The notes under the pieces are model-generated. The model saw only the letters and a list, made by a program, of their open reading frames with translations. It did not search any database and was not told the origin of the DNA. This document shows, in pieces, positions 1-8,143 of a DNA stretch of 64,000 bases. The stretch's first letter is position 1; every line of letters begins with the position of its first letter. The position numbers and the translations under genes are program-made. Origin of the DNA: DATATV01 sp036268615 (GTDB lineage Bacteria; Actinomycetota; Actinomycetes; Mycobacteriales; Pseudonocardiaceae); the NCBI GenBank assembly GCA_036268615.1, contig DATATV010000025.1, positions 1 through 64,000 on the forward strand, in the 5' to 3' direction.

Positions 1-236
1 CCGACCTTGAAGGCGATGACCGCGCGCACGTTGAGCGCGATGCCCTGCTTGGTGACACAGGCTTCGGCGACTTCGGCCTCGCACATGGCCAGGGTCAGAT
101 AACGGACCTTTCGGAAGAACGGCGCGACGAACGTGCCGTGGCCGGTGACCACCCGGAAGGGCGTGCCGCTCTGACCCCCGCGGCCGCCGGAAATCAGCAT
201 CGCCTGGTCGGGCGCTGGTACGTGGTAACCGAACAT
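1..236 (-). CDS. Flotillin/SPFH-domain protein, N-terminal part (gene runs off the left edge)
   Basis: Reading leftwards from the ATG at 236 gives an open frame to the window edge (78 codons). It begins MFGYHVPAPDQAMLISGG and continues with GTFVAPFFRKVRYLTLAMCE, which is the beta-rich start of flotillin/SPFH membrane scaffold proteins. An AGGAGA ribosome site lies about 6 bases upstream. The gene starts 8 bp after the NfeD-like gene and must be co-transcribed with it; flotillin plus NfeD is a known pairing for membrane microdomain proteins. Only the N-terminus is present, so the coiled-coil C-terminal half cannot be checked. Confidence 0.8.
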   Translation of the reverse strand, partial: MFGYHVPAPDQAMLISGGRGGQSGTPFRVVTGHGTFVAPFFRKVRYLTLAMCEAEVAEACVTKQGIALNVRAVIAFKV

Positions 237-244
237 TGCTTCTC

Positions 245-487
245 CTAGTCAGAAAACCCAAATACGGCAGTGGAGGGTTCTGACCATCTGACCACGTTCA
301 CCGCGCGCGCCCCACGAGATTCGACGATCAGCACCGCCGTGCCCTCGGGCAACGGCTCGTCCGACCATGCGATAAAACTCTCCGACCCACCACGAATTTT
401 GATCAGGACTTCCCCAGGTCCGCCAGGTCCGCGGGTGCCCATGGTGAGGACACCGACACGACCAATGGCCGCCGGGTCACCATCCAT
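245..487 (-). CDS. NfeD-like C-terminal OB-fold protein
   Basis: A protein of about 80 residues. The core reads GRVGVLTMGTRGPGGPGEV, then a glycine-rich turn and ALPEG-type loop (PLPEGTAVLIVESRGARAVN), the beta-barrel pattern of the NfeD C-terminal domain. No transmembrane segments or ClpP-like protease part are present, so this is the short soluble form. The ATG at 487 is preferred over the in-frame TTG at 529 because GGAGGAAAGAGG lies about 10 bases before it. It is the first gene of a two-gene operon with the flotillin-like gene; the two families commonly work together in membrane organisation. Confidence 0.7.
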   Translation of the reverse strand: MDGDPAAIGRVGVLTMGTRGPGGPGEVLIKIRGGSESFIAWSDEPLPEGTAVLIVESRGARAVNVVRWSEPSTAVFGFSD

Positions 488-707
488 CGGTGCTCGACCT
501 CTTTCCTCCACTGACAACCTGACGTCCAAACTACTGCGCTGGTGACCTTGCTCGCCGGCAGTACCCCGAGGATGTTCGGTATTTTGATGCTCGATCGTGA
601 TCAGTGGTGGTCGCCCTGGTCAGCCGGGAACCTGACCAATGAGTTCGGCTGCGCCGGCGGGTCCTGTGGACGAGAGTGGCGGGCGTACTTCGGCGAGGGG
701 GTTTCTG

Positions 708-1253
708 ATGCGCAGAATCGTGGCGGGACTGTTCAGCTCGTTGGACGGGGTCGTGGAGTCGCCCAACGAGTGGGCCTATCAGTACTTCACCGACGAGATG
801 CTCGCCGAGATCGGGGCCGGCGTGACCGCGGCGGACGCGGTGCTGGTCGGGCGGCGTACCTACCGTGAGTTCGTCGGCAGGTGGGCCGGGCGGGACGACT
901 CGCCGATGGCGACGTTTCTCAACGAGTCGCCCAAGTACGTCGTGTCCACGACGCTCCGGCCCGACGAGTTGACGTGGGCGAGCTCCACGTTGCTCGACGG
1001 TGATCTCGGTGCGCGGCTGGGTGAGCTCAAGCGGCAGTCGGGCAAGAACATCCAGGTGCCGGGTAGTCCTCGGCTGGTGCGCGCGCTGCTCCGGGACGGC
1101 CTGCTGGACGAACTGCACCTGAGTATCTGCCCGTTGGTGGTCGGCACCGGCTTCCGGCTGTTCGATGAGCTGACCGCGCGGATTCCGCTCGAACTGACCG
1201 ACTCGACCACCTCGACCACCGGGGTGCTCGGGCTGACCTATCGACCCGCCTGA
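708..1253 (+). CDS. Dihydrofolate reductase/RibD C-terminal family reductase
   Basis: A protein of 181 residues that starts MRRIVAGLFSSLDGVVESP, the typical opening of the RibD C-terminal/DHFR-like reductases. Later motifs fit the fold: ADAVLVGRRTY near residue 43, IQVPGSPRLVRALL near 115 and LDELHLSICPLVVGTGFRLF near 132. These are NADPH-binding reductases of mostly unknown substrate. The ATG at 708 follows a GAGGGGG ribosome site; the longer reading frame upstream lacks family similarity. It is convergent with the AhpD-like gene, with 6 bp between the stops. No operon partner is evident. Confidence 0.85.
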   Translation: MRRIVAGLFSSLDGVVESPNEWAYQYFTDEMLAEIGAGVTAADAVLVGRRTYREFVGRWAGRDDSPMATFLNESPKYVVSTTLRPDELTWASSTLLDGDLGARLGELKRQSGKNIQVPGSPRLVRALLRDGLLDELHLSICPLVVGTGFRLFDELTARIPLELTDSTTSTTGVLGLTYRPA

Positions 1254-1259
1254 ATCCGG

Positions 1260-1811
1260 TCAGGCCGCGGGCCAGGCGAACGGTGCCAACTGCTCGTCCA
1301 GCGGCGCGTCGGTCATCCGGTTGGCCAGCGTCGACATCGTGTAGGCGCCGATGCCCAGGACGACCTCCAGGGCGTTCTGGCTGGTGTAACCCTGTGCCAG
1401 GAACGCGGCCAGTTGCTCGTCGGTGACCTGGCCCGTGGTGGCCAGCACGTCGAGGGTGAACCGGCGGATCGCCTCCAGTCGGGCGTCGCCGAGCGGCTGC
1501 CCGGCGCGGGTCGCGGCGATCAGGTCCGCGTCGGCGTCCAGCGCGACCAGCCGGCCGGTGTGCATGGCGACGCAGACGTGGCAGCCGTTGCGGGTGGCCA
1601 TCGTCATGATCACGACCTCCTGGGACAGTGCGTCCAGGGTGGTCGTCTCGAACAAGTGGCTGGTCTTCAGGAACGCGTCGAGCAACTGCGGTGACCCGGC
1701 CAGCCGGCTCACCGGGGTGGGCAGGTAACCCAGCCGCTTGACCACCGACTCGATGGACCGCCGGGCGGCGGGCGGCGCGGACTCGATGGTGTGGTCGACG
1801 AAAACGGACAT
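1260..1811 (-). CDS. Carboxymuconolactone decarboxylase (AhpD-like) family protein
   Basis: A protein of 183 residues with the AhpD-type active motif C77-H-V-C80-x3-H84 in NGCHVCVAMHTGRLVA. In this family the two cysteines act in peroxide or alkylhydroperoxide reduction; true decarboxylases of the family lack the CxxC, so a redox role is likelier. The start at 1811 is supported by GAAAGG about 8 bases upstream. It is divergent from a MarR gene, with a large inverted repeat between them, so it is probably the target of that regulator and is induced by an oxidant or electrophile (inference). Confidence 0.88.
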   Translation of the reverse strand: MSVFVDHTIESAPPAARRSIESVVKRLGYLPTPVSRLAGSPQLLDAFLKTSHLFETTTLDALSQEVVIMTMATRNGCHVCVAMHTGRLVALDADADLIAATRAGQPLGDARLEAIRRFTLDVLATTGQVTDEQLAAFLAQGYTSQNALEVVLGIGAYTMSTLANRMTDAPLDEQLAPFAWPAA

Positions 1812-1865
1812 GGTGTGGCCTTTCGCGAGGGCAGGGGGTCGGTTGCCGATCGGCGCGGGAGCGCT

Positions 1866-1913
1866 AAACTCGACAACGTGGTTGACCATAACGTAAACCA
1901 GGTTGTCGAGTTT
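1866..1913. promoter_or_regulatory. Large inverted repeat, probable MarR operator
   Basis: An 18-bp inverted repeat lies between the divergent AhpD-like and MarR genes: 1866-1883 (AAACTCGACAACGTGGTT) and 1896-1913 (AACCAGGTTGTCGAGTTT). One position mismatches and the spacer is 12 bp. The outer 12 bp, AAACTCGACAAC, are perfect. The position, ending 5 bp before the MarR start, fits autorepression and joint control of both genes. Assignment to this MarR is inference. Confidence 0.75.
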
Positions 1914-1917
1914 GGCA

Positions 1918-2388
1918 ATGGCTGAGTCCGACCCGTACGGCTTCGAGCTGCCCCTGCTGCTGTTCGCGGGCTTCCGTTCGATCATCGACCAGTTGCACGC
2001 CGAACTGGCCCGCCAGGGTCACCCGGACGTGCGGCCGGCGCACGGCTTTGCCATGCAGGCGATCGGGCTGCCCGGCGTGACCGCCAGTGAACTCGGCCGC
2101 AGGCTGGGCGTGTCCAAGCAGGCCGCGGGCAAGACGGTCGACCGGCTCGAACAGCTCGGTTACGCCGAGCGCGTCGACGACCCCGACGACGGCCGGCGCA
2201 AGGTCGTCCGACTCACCGCACGCGGCGTCGACTCGCTCAACCGGGCGGCGCTCATCTTCGACGAACTGCGCGCCCGCTGGGTGGAAGCCCTTGGCGGGCA
2301 ACGGGTCGCCGAGGTGGAAGCAGCACTGCGGACGATGGCACCGGCCAGCGGCTTCCACCTCGACGTGGCCGGGTGGTTCGGCAGCTGA
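1918..2388 (+). CDS. MarR family transcriptional regulator
   Basis: A protein of 156 residues with the MarR winged-helix core: TASELGRRLGVSKQAAGKTV (recognition helix region, residues about 56-75), then VDRLEQLGYAERVDDPDDGR, the wing, and KVVRLTARG. The ATG at 1918 is chosen over the in-frame TTG at 1903 because the upstream codons lie inside the operator palindrome. No strong ribosome site is seen, so a short or leaderless transcript is possible. It is divergent from the AhpD-like gene, its likely target. It abuts the convergent ABC exporter genes with 1 bp between stops. Confidence 0.92.
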   Translation: MAESDPYGFELPLLLFAGFRSIIDQLHAELARQGHPDVRPAHGFAMQAIGLPGVTASELGRRLGVSKQAAGKTVDRLEQLGYAERVDDPDDGRRKVVRLTARGVDSLNRAALIFDELRARWVEALGGQRVAEVEAALRTMAPASGFHLDVAGWFGS

Positions 2389-2389
2389 C

Positions 2390-3181
2390 CTACTCGGGCC
2401 GAGGGTCCCAACGGAACCGGCGGATCGCCACGAACGCGCCGACCACGCCCCAGGCCAACAGCACGCCCAACTGGGACCAGTCGAACCCGGTGTGCTCGGC
2501 GAAGGGACCCAGCAGTGCCTCGTTGAACGGCCGCACCGGCAGCACGTCCGCGATGTGGTTGAGCACGGCCGCGTGGATCGGGAAGTACGTGCCGGAGATG
2601 AACACCATCGGGAACAGGATGAACTGCACCACCGCCGGCGCCGCCTCGGCGTTGCGGATCAGCGCCGCGACCGCGACGCCCAGCGCGCAGAAGCTCGCCG
2701 CGCCGAGCACGAGGGTCACCAGGATCGCGCCCCAGTGCGTCGGCATCGGCACCCGGTAGAGCGCGCCGACGCCCACGATCAGCGCGACCTCGACGATGCT
2801 GATCATCACGCAGTGCGCCACCAACCCGACGAAGTAGATCCAGGTGGGTAGCGGTGTCGCCCGCAGTCGCTTGAGGATGCCGTTCTGCCGGCGCACCGCC
2901 AGGATCATCGCCAGCTGGCTGTAACACGCGCCCAGCACCGACAACGCGGCGATCGTCGGCACGTAGTACTGGAGGCCGGACAGTCCGAAGTAGAACGAGT
3001 CGGAGCTGCCGCCGAACACCGCGCCGAAGATCACGATGATCACGACCGGGAAGACGAAGGTGAAGAACGCGCTCTGCGGATTGCGCCAGAACGACAGCTG
3101 CTCGTAGCGGATCTGGTGCCACAGCAGGCCAAGACTGCCGCGGTGCAGCGCGGGGCCGACCGGTTGTTCGACGACGGTCAT
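2390..3181 (-). CDS. ABC-2 type transporter permease
   Basis: A membrane protein of 263 residues with about six hydrophobic segments. The N-terminal part reads HQIRYEQLSFWRNPQSAFFT followed by FVFPVVIIVIFGAVFGG, typical of ABC-2 exporters. RRQNGILKRLRATPLP is the conserved cytoplasmic stretch, and FPMVFISGTYFP near residue 190 is the conserved C-terminal membrane signature. The start overlaps the stop of the upstream ATPase gene by ATGA, so the two are translationally coupled. Together they form a drug, lipid or antibiotic exporter of the daunorubicin type. The substrate cannot be told. Confidence 0.92.
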   Translation of the reverse strand: MTVVEQPVGPALHRGSLGLLWHQIRYEQLSFWRNPQSAFFTFVFPVVIIVIFGAVFGGSSDSFYFGLSGLQYYVPTIAALSVLGACYSQLAMILAVRRQNGILKRLRATPLPTWIYFVGLVAHCVMISIVEVALIVGVGALYRVPMPTHWGAILVTLVLGAASFCALGVAVAALIRNAEAAPAVVQFILFPMVFISGTYFPIHAAVLNHIADVLPVRPFNEALLGPFAEHTGFDWSQLGVLLAWGVVGAFVAIRRFRWDPRPE

Positions 3182-4146
3182 CGGGCGCTCCTCGTCAGCG
3201 CGCGCCGCCGGCGGGACTTCGCCTGCGGGGTCTGCTCGGCTTCGTCGGTCGGCGTGCCGGTGAGGCTCAGGTAGATGTCCTCAAGGCTGGGCCGGTCCAC
3301 CGTCAGCTGCGGCAGCGTCAACCCCCGGTCCAACGCCCAACCGGTGAGCCGGTGCAGGGCGGCGGTCGGCTCGTCGGTGCGCACGGTGAGCAGGCCGTCC
3401 TCGTCGGCCGTGGTCGGCAGCGGCAGGTCGAGGGCGTCCTGGCCGGCGGGCAGCGCGAACCGGATGCGCACCTGGGCGGTGTCCCGGCCGCCGATGGTGG
3501 CCGGCGTCCCGGCGGCGACGATCTGGCCGGCGGCGATCACCGCGACCCGGTCGGCGAGCGCCTGCGCCTCGTCCATGTAGTGCGTGGTCAGCACGATCGT
3601 CGTGCCGGACCGGCGCAGATTCTCCACCACCTCCCAGGCGCCCCGGCGGGCGTTGGGATCGAACCCGGTGGTCGGCTCGTCCAGGAACAGCAGTCGCGGG
3701 TCGCCGATCATCCCCAGGGCCAGGTCCAGCCTGCGTTTCTGGCCGCCGGAGAGGTCCTTCACCTTCTGCCGGGTCTGCGGGGCCAGGTCGACCAGGTCGA
3801 TCACCTCGTCGACGCCGCGCGGGTGCGGGTAGTACCCCGCGTTGCGGGCGATCGTCTCGCGGACCGTCAGGTACGGCTCGACGGCGATGTCCTGGAGCAC
3901 CAGGCCGACCTCGGCGCGCAACTCCCGTCCGGCGCCCCGATCGGCCGGGTCCCGGCCGAGCACTTCGGCCCGGCCGCTGTCTCGTTTCCGGAATCCTTCA
4001 AGGATTTCCAGGGTGGTGGTCTTGCCGGCGCCGTTCGGGCCGAGCAGCGCGAAGATCTCGCCGGTCTCCACGGTGAAGCTCACCCCACGGACCGCTTCCA
4101 CCGTGCCGTAACTCTTGCGCAGGTCCTCGACCACCACCGCGCTCAC
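3178..4146 (-). CDS. ABC transporter ATP-binding protein (drug-exporter type)
   Basis: A protein of 322 residues. The Walker A motif is GPNGAGKTT near residue 38, the signature is LSGGQKRRLDLALGM near 134, Walker B is LLFLDEPTTGFDPNARR near 155, and the switch histidine is in LTTHYMDEAQ. A C-terminal extension of about 80 residues resembles the DUF4162 domain of daunorubicin-type ATPases. Its partner permease follows with a 4-bp overlap. The start is a GTG at 4146. Whether the pair gives self-resistance or detoxification is unknown. Confidence 0.95.
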   Translation of the reverse strand: MSAVVVEDLRKSYGTVEAVRGVSFTVETGEIFALLGPNGAGKTTTLEILEGFRKRDSGRAEVLGRDPADRGAGRELRAEVGLVLQDIAVEPYLTVRETIARNAGYYPHPRGVDEVIDLVDLAPQTRQKVKDLSGGQKRRLDLALGMIGDPRLLFLDEPTTGFDPNARRGAWEVVENLRRSGTTIVLTTHYMDEAQALADRVAVIAAGQIVAAGTPATIGGRDTAQVRIRFALPAGQDALDLPLPTTADEDGLLTVRTDEPTAALHRLTGWALDRGLTLPQLTVDRPSLEDIYLSLTGTPTDEAEQTPQAKSRRRRALTRSAR

Positions 4147-4303
4147 CGCTCACCCCCGTGGCCGGATCGTTCCGAAACCATCACACAGCGCCTTCTTTCC
4201 CCCTTGGAGCGCCCCGAGTCCGCACCCAGTATCAGGCACCGAAATATCCGCGACTGGCCCAAATGTCACGAATTGTCAGTCGTGGTCGTGGTCGCGGTCC
4301 GCG

Positions 4304-4337
4304 GGGAACGTCGGTGAGGCGGGAACGTCGGTCAGGC
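4304..4337. repeat. Tandem 17-bp direct repeat
   Basis: Two adjacent copies of GGGAACGTCGGTGAGGC (4304-4320) and GGGAACGTCGGTCAGGC (4321-4337) differ at one base. The second copy covers the stop codon and last residues of the membrane-protein gene ending at 4332. A recent slippage duplication at a gene end is the simplest reading. Confidence 0.8.
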
Positions 4338-4775
4338 GGTGGGTGCGGGTTGTGCGACGCGGCCGGACCGGCGGATCCACAGCAGTCCGAGGATGGGCAG
4401 GATGACCGGCACGAAGCCGTATCCGTCGCCGTACAGCGACCACACCGTGGCGTCCGGGAACGCGCTCGGCGCCAGCAGGCTGGCCGTGCCGACGGCGAGC
4501 ACCCCGACCAACTCCACCGAGCACGAGACCATGGCCACCCGGCGGGAGGTGGCGCTGCCCCGGGCGAGACACACGGTGGCCACGATGTAGACCACCCCGG
4601 CGAACGCGGACAGCAGATAGGCCAGCGGCGCGCGGTCGAACTGCATGATGATCTGCACGACCGAACGAGCCGTCGCGGCCAGTGCGAACACCGCGTACAC
4701 GGCGATCAGCACCCGGCCGGGGCCGCTGCGGGTCGCTTCGCGCAGACCGGCGGCCGGGGTGTCGGGCTCAGACAC
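4332..4775 (-). CDS. Conserved actinobacterial membrane protein, unknown function
   Basis: A protein of 147 residues with four hydrophobic segments (about 22-45, 52-70, 80-100 and 118-135) and hydrophilic ends. The start is GTG at 4775, which lies inside the end of the upstream gene (8-bp overlap), so the two are coupled. I do not recognise a characterised family. Small four-helix membrane proteins of this kind are frequent in actinomycetes, and no catalytic motif is visible. The last codons sit in a tandem 17-bp repeat. Confidence 0.7.
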   Translation of the reverse strand: MSEPDTPAAGLREATRSGPGRVLIAVYAVFALAATARSVVQIIMQFDRAPLAYLLSAFAGVVYIVATVCLARGSATSRRVAMVSCSVELVGVLAVGTASLLAPSAFPDATVWSLYGDGYGFVPVILPILGLLWIRRSGRVAQPAPTA

Positions 4776-5136
4776 TGGAGCCTGCCCAGATCTGGTTCAT
4801 GCGCACAATCATCACAGGAATGACCAGGCACGCGACGAGCAGGACTCCCATTCCCCAGCGGCTGCGCTCGGTCAGCGACCACCACGCGGCCGCGGGCAGG
4901 ATCAGCAGCGCGGCGATCAGGTAGCAGACGAAGGTCACGCCCTGGACGTGCCGGTGTCCCTGGGCGAGGTGCACGATGCCGAGCACGGCCTGCACGGCCA
5001 GCGCGATCTCCACCAGTGTCAGGAAGCCGAGCAGATAGATCTTGCCGACCGGTCGGCTGAGCAGCAGCAGGACCAGCGACCAGAGCGCGCCCAGGAGAGC
5101 GGCGACGATGAGCACCGTGGCGAGCAGTGGGATCAC
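4768..5136 (-). CDS. Small integral membrane protein, unknown function
   Basis: A protein of 122 residues with four predicted membrane helices: about 3-26, 33-55, 65-85 and 93-112. The start is GTG at 5136. It is the first gene of a two-gene unit and overlaps the next membrane-protein gene by 8 bp. The two proteins are similar in size and helix count, so they may form a complex or derive from one another; that is inference. No family assignment is possible by eye. The upstream 210 bp up to the divergent hydrolase hold no recognisable element. Confidence 0.65.
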   Translation of the reverse strand: MIPLLATVLIVAALLGALWSLVLLLLSRPVGKIYLLGFLTLVEIALAVQAVLGIVHLAQGHRHVQGVTFVCYLIAALLILPAAAWWSLTERSRWGMGVLLVACLVIPVMIVRMNQIWAGSSV

Positions 5137-5346
5137 GGCAGTCGTTTCCTCACAAGAACCTCATCCGGGTTGAGCGCGGTATCCAGATGGAGTATCGGCC
5201 CTGGTCGGCCTCGGCTCCGCCCCGGGTCCGACGCCGGCGAGGGCGTGCTGATCAGCTTCCAGCGAACGGTGTTTCCCTTCCCGCGCCGGCGCTGGCAGGG
5301 TTGACCGGGTCGGGTCCTGTTGGGACGTTCCCGGGGAGGGGCACGG

Positions 5347-6030
5347 ATGGATTACGTACTGGTACACGGAACAACGCAGTCGCCGGCCGCCTGGCAGCGG
5401 CTGGCCGAGTCGCTGCGGGGGCGCGGGCACCAGGTGCACCCGGTCGACCTGCCCGTCGACCAGCCAGACCTGCTGGCCGCCGACTACGTCCGGATCGCGG
5501 TGGGCCAGGTCGGTGCCGCGGTCAGCGAGCCGGTGGTGGTCGCCCACTCGGGCGGCGGCCTGTTGTCCGCGGCGCTCGGTCGGGCGCTGCACGCGCGGCA
5601 CCTGGTCTGGTTGGCCGCGCTCGTGCCCGACCTGGCCGGTGGCACCAGCCTGCTCGGTGAGCTGGAGGCGGCCGGCGAGCGGATGTTCCCGGACGAATGG
5701 CGCACCTGGAGTGACCCGGTCGCCGAGACACCGGCGATCTCGGCCTACTTCCTGTTCCACGGCTGCGACCTGGCGACCCTGCGCTTGGCGCTGACGACTC
5801 TGCGCGAGTGGCGGCCGAGGGCGCTCTACGGCGAGTCGCAGCGGATCGCCGGGCTGCCGCCGTCGACGTACGTGCTGCCCCGGGAGGACCGCACCCTGCG
5901 GCCGGAGTGGATGCGCACGATCGCCCGGGAGCGTCTTGGCGTCGAGCCGATCGAGATCGACGGCGACCACTGCCCGCACATCTCCCGGTCGGAGCTGGTT
6001 GCCGAGATCCTGGACCGGGCGGCGAGCTGA
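5347..6030 (+). CDS. Alpha/beta hydrolase
   Basis: A protein of 227 residues that starts MDYVLVHGTTQSPAAWQRLA, with the oxyanion HG motif at residues 7-8. The nucleophile elbow is VVVAHSGGGLL (Ser near residue 68), and a C-terminal DGDHCPHISRSE supplies the catalytic histidine. The start at 5347 has a strong GGGGAGGGG site 6 bases upstream. The family covers esterases and related hydrolases, and the substrate is unknown. It is transcribed alone, with a second hydrolase of the same strand starting 125 bp downstream; the two are only distantly alike. Confidence 0.87.
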   Translation: MDYVLVHGTTQSPAAWQRLAESLRGRGHQVHPVDLPVDQPDLLAADYVRIAVGQVGAAVSEPVVVAHSGGGLLSAALGRALHARHLVWLAALVPDLAGGTSLLGELEAAGERMFPDEWRTWSDPVAETPAISAYFLFHGCDLATLRLALTTLREWRPRALYGESQRIAGLPPSTYVLPREDRTLRPEWMRTIARERLGVEPIEIDGDHCPHISRSELVAEILDRAAS

Positions 6031-6155
6031 TCGAACCGAGCGTGCGCTGACTGTCCGCCTCCGCTCGCCTGCGGCCAGTTTCTTAGCGATGACTACCATT
6101 TGCCCGTTTTCCGGACTTGGTCATCCACGGCCGTGCCGGCTGTCACACTCGGCGC

Positions 6156-7013
6156 GTGTTCAGTGAGAGTGTCGTTCGAGTCAGCGTTGACCCGGAGGTC
6201 GCGCTGTTCGTCGCGCAGACGCCCGGCCCGGCGAGCCGGACGTTGTTGGTGATCCACGGCGGTCCCGACTGGGACCACAGCTACCTTCGTTCGCCGCTGG
6301 CCGAGCTGGCCGGCCGGCACCGGCTGGTGCTGCCCGACCTGCGCGGCTGCGGTCGGTCCACCCGGGGCCTCGCCGACGACCAGTACCACCCGGACGCGGT
6401 GGTCGCCGACCTGCTGGCCCTGCTGGACGCGTTGCGGCTGGCCGAGGTCGACGTGCTCGGCTTCTCCTACGGCGGCCTGATCGCGCAGCGGCTCGCGGTG
6501 GCCGCGCCGGACCGGGTCCGCAGGCTGATCATCGCTTCCAGCAGCGTGCTGCCGGTCGACGAGGCCGACTTCGGCACCTGGCCGGAACGCGACCGGCGGC
6601 TGACGGCCGAAGCGAAGGCGTGGGCGGATTCCAGCCTGTCCGGCCCGGACCTCACCCGCGCGTTGGCCGTCGCCGGTGCGCCGGCGAACGTCTGGCGGCG
6701 CGCGGCGCTGCCCGGCTACCTGCGCCTGCTCGACGAGGTCCGGTTCTCCGGCGAGTGGTTGCGTCCGTGGCAGGCAGGGGTGTTGGCCTCGCCGCGTTTC
6801 CCGGACCCGGTCGAGCGACTGGCCGACCTGGACGCACCGATCCTGTTGTTGCACGGCCGGCAGGACACCCGGTTCCCGGTCACGCTGGTGGACCGGACCG
6901 TCGAGCTGATTCCGTCCGCCTGTGGCGTGGTGATCGAGGACGCCGGCCACATGACCCACGTCGACCAGCCAACCCGCTGGCTCGCCGCAGTCGCGGACTT
7001 CCTGGCTCTATAG
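6156..7013 (+). CDS. Alpha/beta hydrolase, proline iminopeptidase-like (S33 type)
   Basis: A protein of 285 residues from GTG 6156. The motif VIHGGPDWDHSYLRSPLAEL resembles the HGGPG oxyanion loop of S33 peptidases. DLRGCGRSTRG follows, then the nucleophile elbow VLGFSYGGLIAQ (Ser near 111), DAPILLLHGRQDTRFP (Asp) and EDAGHMTHVDQP (His). No clear ribosome site precedes the GTG. A TGTCACACT stretch just upstream could be a -10 region giving a leaderless message, so the exact start is uncertain (an in-frame start at 6117 exists). It is convergent with the LLM oxidoreductase pair. Confidence 0.85.
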   Translation: MFSESVVRVSVDPEVALFVAQTPGPASRTLLVIHGGPDWDHSYLRSPLAELAGRHRLVLPDLRGCGRSTRGLADDQYHPDAVVADLLALLDALRLAEVDVLGFSYGGLIAQRLAVAAPDRVRRLIIASSSVLPVDEADFGTWPERDRRLTAEAKAWADSSLSGPDLTRALAVAGAPANVWRRAALPGYLRLLDEVRFSGEWLRPWQAGVLASPRFPDPVERLADLDAPILLLHGRQDTRFPVTLVDRTVELIPSACGVVIEDAGHMTHVDQPTRWLAAVADFLAL

Positions 7014-7090
7014 CCGTCGATCTGGAGGAACCACAAGCCAGCTGGACAGCCCCTGACCGCGGCTCAACCGTGTATGAGTACTCGACCAGA

Positions 7091-8134
7091 TCACCCGCCG
7101 ACCACCTGCACCAAGCTCAACGCCCGCCCCAACGTCTCAAGCCGCTCGGACAAGGTCTCCCCGGCCGGATACAGCCGAACAGTGGTGACCCCGGCATCCC
7201 GCCACACCGCCAACCGCGCCCGAACCATCTCCTCGGTCCCGATCAAGGTCGTGGCCAGCACCATTTCGTCGGTGACCAACCCGGCCGCCGCATCCCGCCG
7301 GCCGGCCAACCACAACGTCCGCACCTCGGCCGCCACCTCGGCCCAGCCCTGCCGGCTGTAGGCGTCGTTGTAGAAGTTCGTCCCGGCGGAGCCCATCCCA
7401 CCCAGACTGAACGCGAGTTCCTTCTTCCGTCGCCCCAGGATCTCCCGCAGTTCGACCTCGTCCCGAGCGAAACAGACCTCGGCGCCCTGGCAGATGTCGA
7501 GGTCGGCGAGGGAGCGCCCAGCCGATTCGGCGCCGGTGCGCAGATGCTGGAAGTACGCCTCGGCGCCCTCCGGCACGAAGCTCGTGCCCAGCCACCCGTC
7601 GGCGACCTCGCCGGTCAGCTGGAGCATCCGCGGTGACAAGGTGGCGAGATAGAGCGGAATGTCGGGGTTCGGTGGCATGGTCAGGCGCATCGGTCGACCG
7701 TCCCCATTCGGCAGCGGGATGCGAAAGAGGACACCCTGGTGGTCGACCTTCTCGCCGTTGAACACCTGGCGGATGATCGCCACCGTCTCCCGCATCCGCG
7801 CCAGCGGCCGGCTGAACGGCACCCCGTGCAGGCCCTCGATGATCTGCGGGCCGGAGCTGCCCAGGCCGAGGATGAACCTGCCCTCGCTCAACTCCGACAG
7901 CGTCAGTGCGGCCATCGCCACCGCGACCGGCGTGCGGGTGCCCACCTGGATGATCCCCGAGCCCAACAGGATTCGGTCCGTCCTGGCGGCCAGGTATCCC
8001 AACGGCGACGGAGCATCCGAACCCCACGCCTCGGCCACAAAGCACACGTCCAGACCGAGTTTCTCCGCCTCGACGACGAACTCCATGGTCTCGCGCCAGT
8101 TTCCGGCCGGCTCCACCGTGGTCGCGGTACGCAT
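7091..8134 (-). CDS. LLM class F420-dependent oxidoreductase
   Basis: A protein of 347 residues of the luciferase-like monooxygenase (TIM barrel) family. Visible family features are FVVEAEKLGLDVCFVAEAWG near residue 18, PLGYLAARTDRILLGSGI near 43, and GRFILGLGSSGPQIIEGLHG near 87, typical of F420-dependent members in actinobacteria. It lies 9 bp downstream of a paralogue with the same architecture, including the shared NFYND segment. Both probably use reduced F420 on related substrates. The ATG at 8134 was taken. Control by the divergent HxlR gene is likely. Confidence 0.9.
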   Translation of the reverse strand: MRTATTVEPAGNWRETMEFVVEAEKLGLDVCFVAEAWGSDAPSPLGYLAARTDRILLGSGIIQVGTRTPVAVAMAALTLSELSEGRFILGLGSSGPQIIEGLHGVPFSRPLARMRETVAIIRQVFNGEKVDHQGVLFRIPLPNGDGRPMRLTMPPNPDIPLYLATLSPRMLQLTGEVADGWLGTSFVPEGAEAYFQHLRTGAESAGRSLADLDICQGAEVCFARDEVELREILGRRKKELAFSLGGMGSAGTNFYNDAYSRQGWAEVAAEVRTLWLAGRRDAAAGLVTDEMVLATTLIGTEEMVRARLAVWRDAGVTTVRLYPAGETLSERLETLGRALSLVQVVGG

Positions 8135-8143
8135 GCTCGTCCC

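Noticed and set aside
5161..6099. Long open frame on the minus strand opposite the hydrolase gene (312 codons).
   Set aside because: Arginine/proline/glutamine-rich text with no family pattern, wholly antisense to a clear alpha/beta hydrolase; typical shadow frame in GC-rich DNA. The same applies to the large antisense frames at 7137-8819, 12847-14160, 21298-22887 and 57119-58897.
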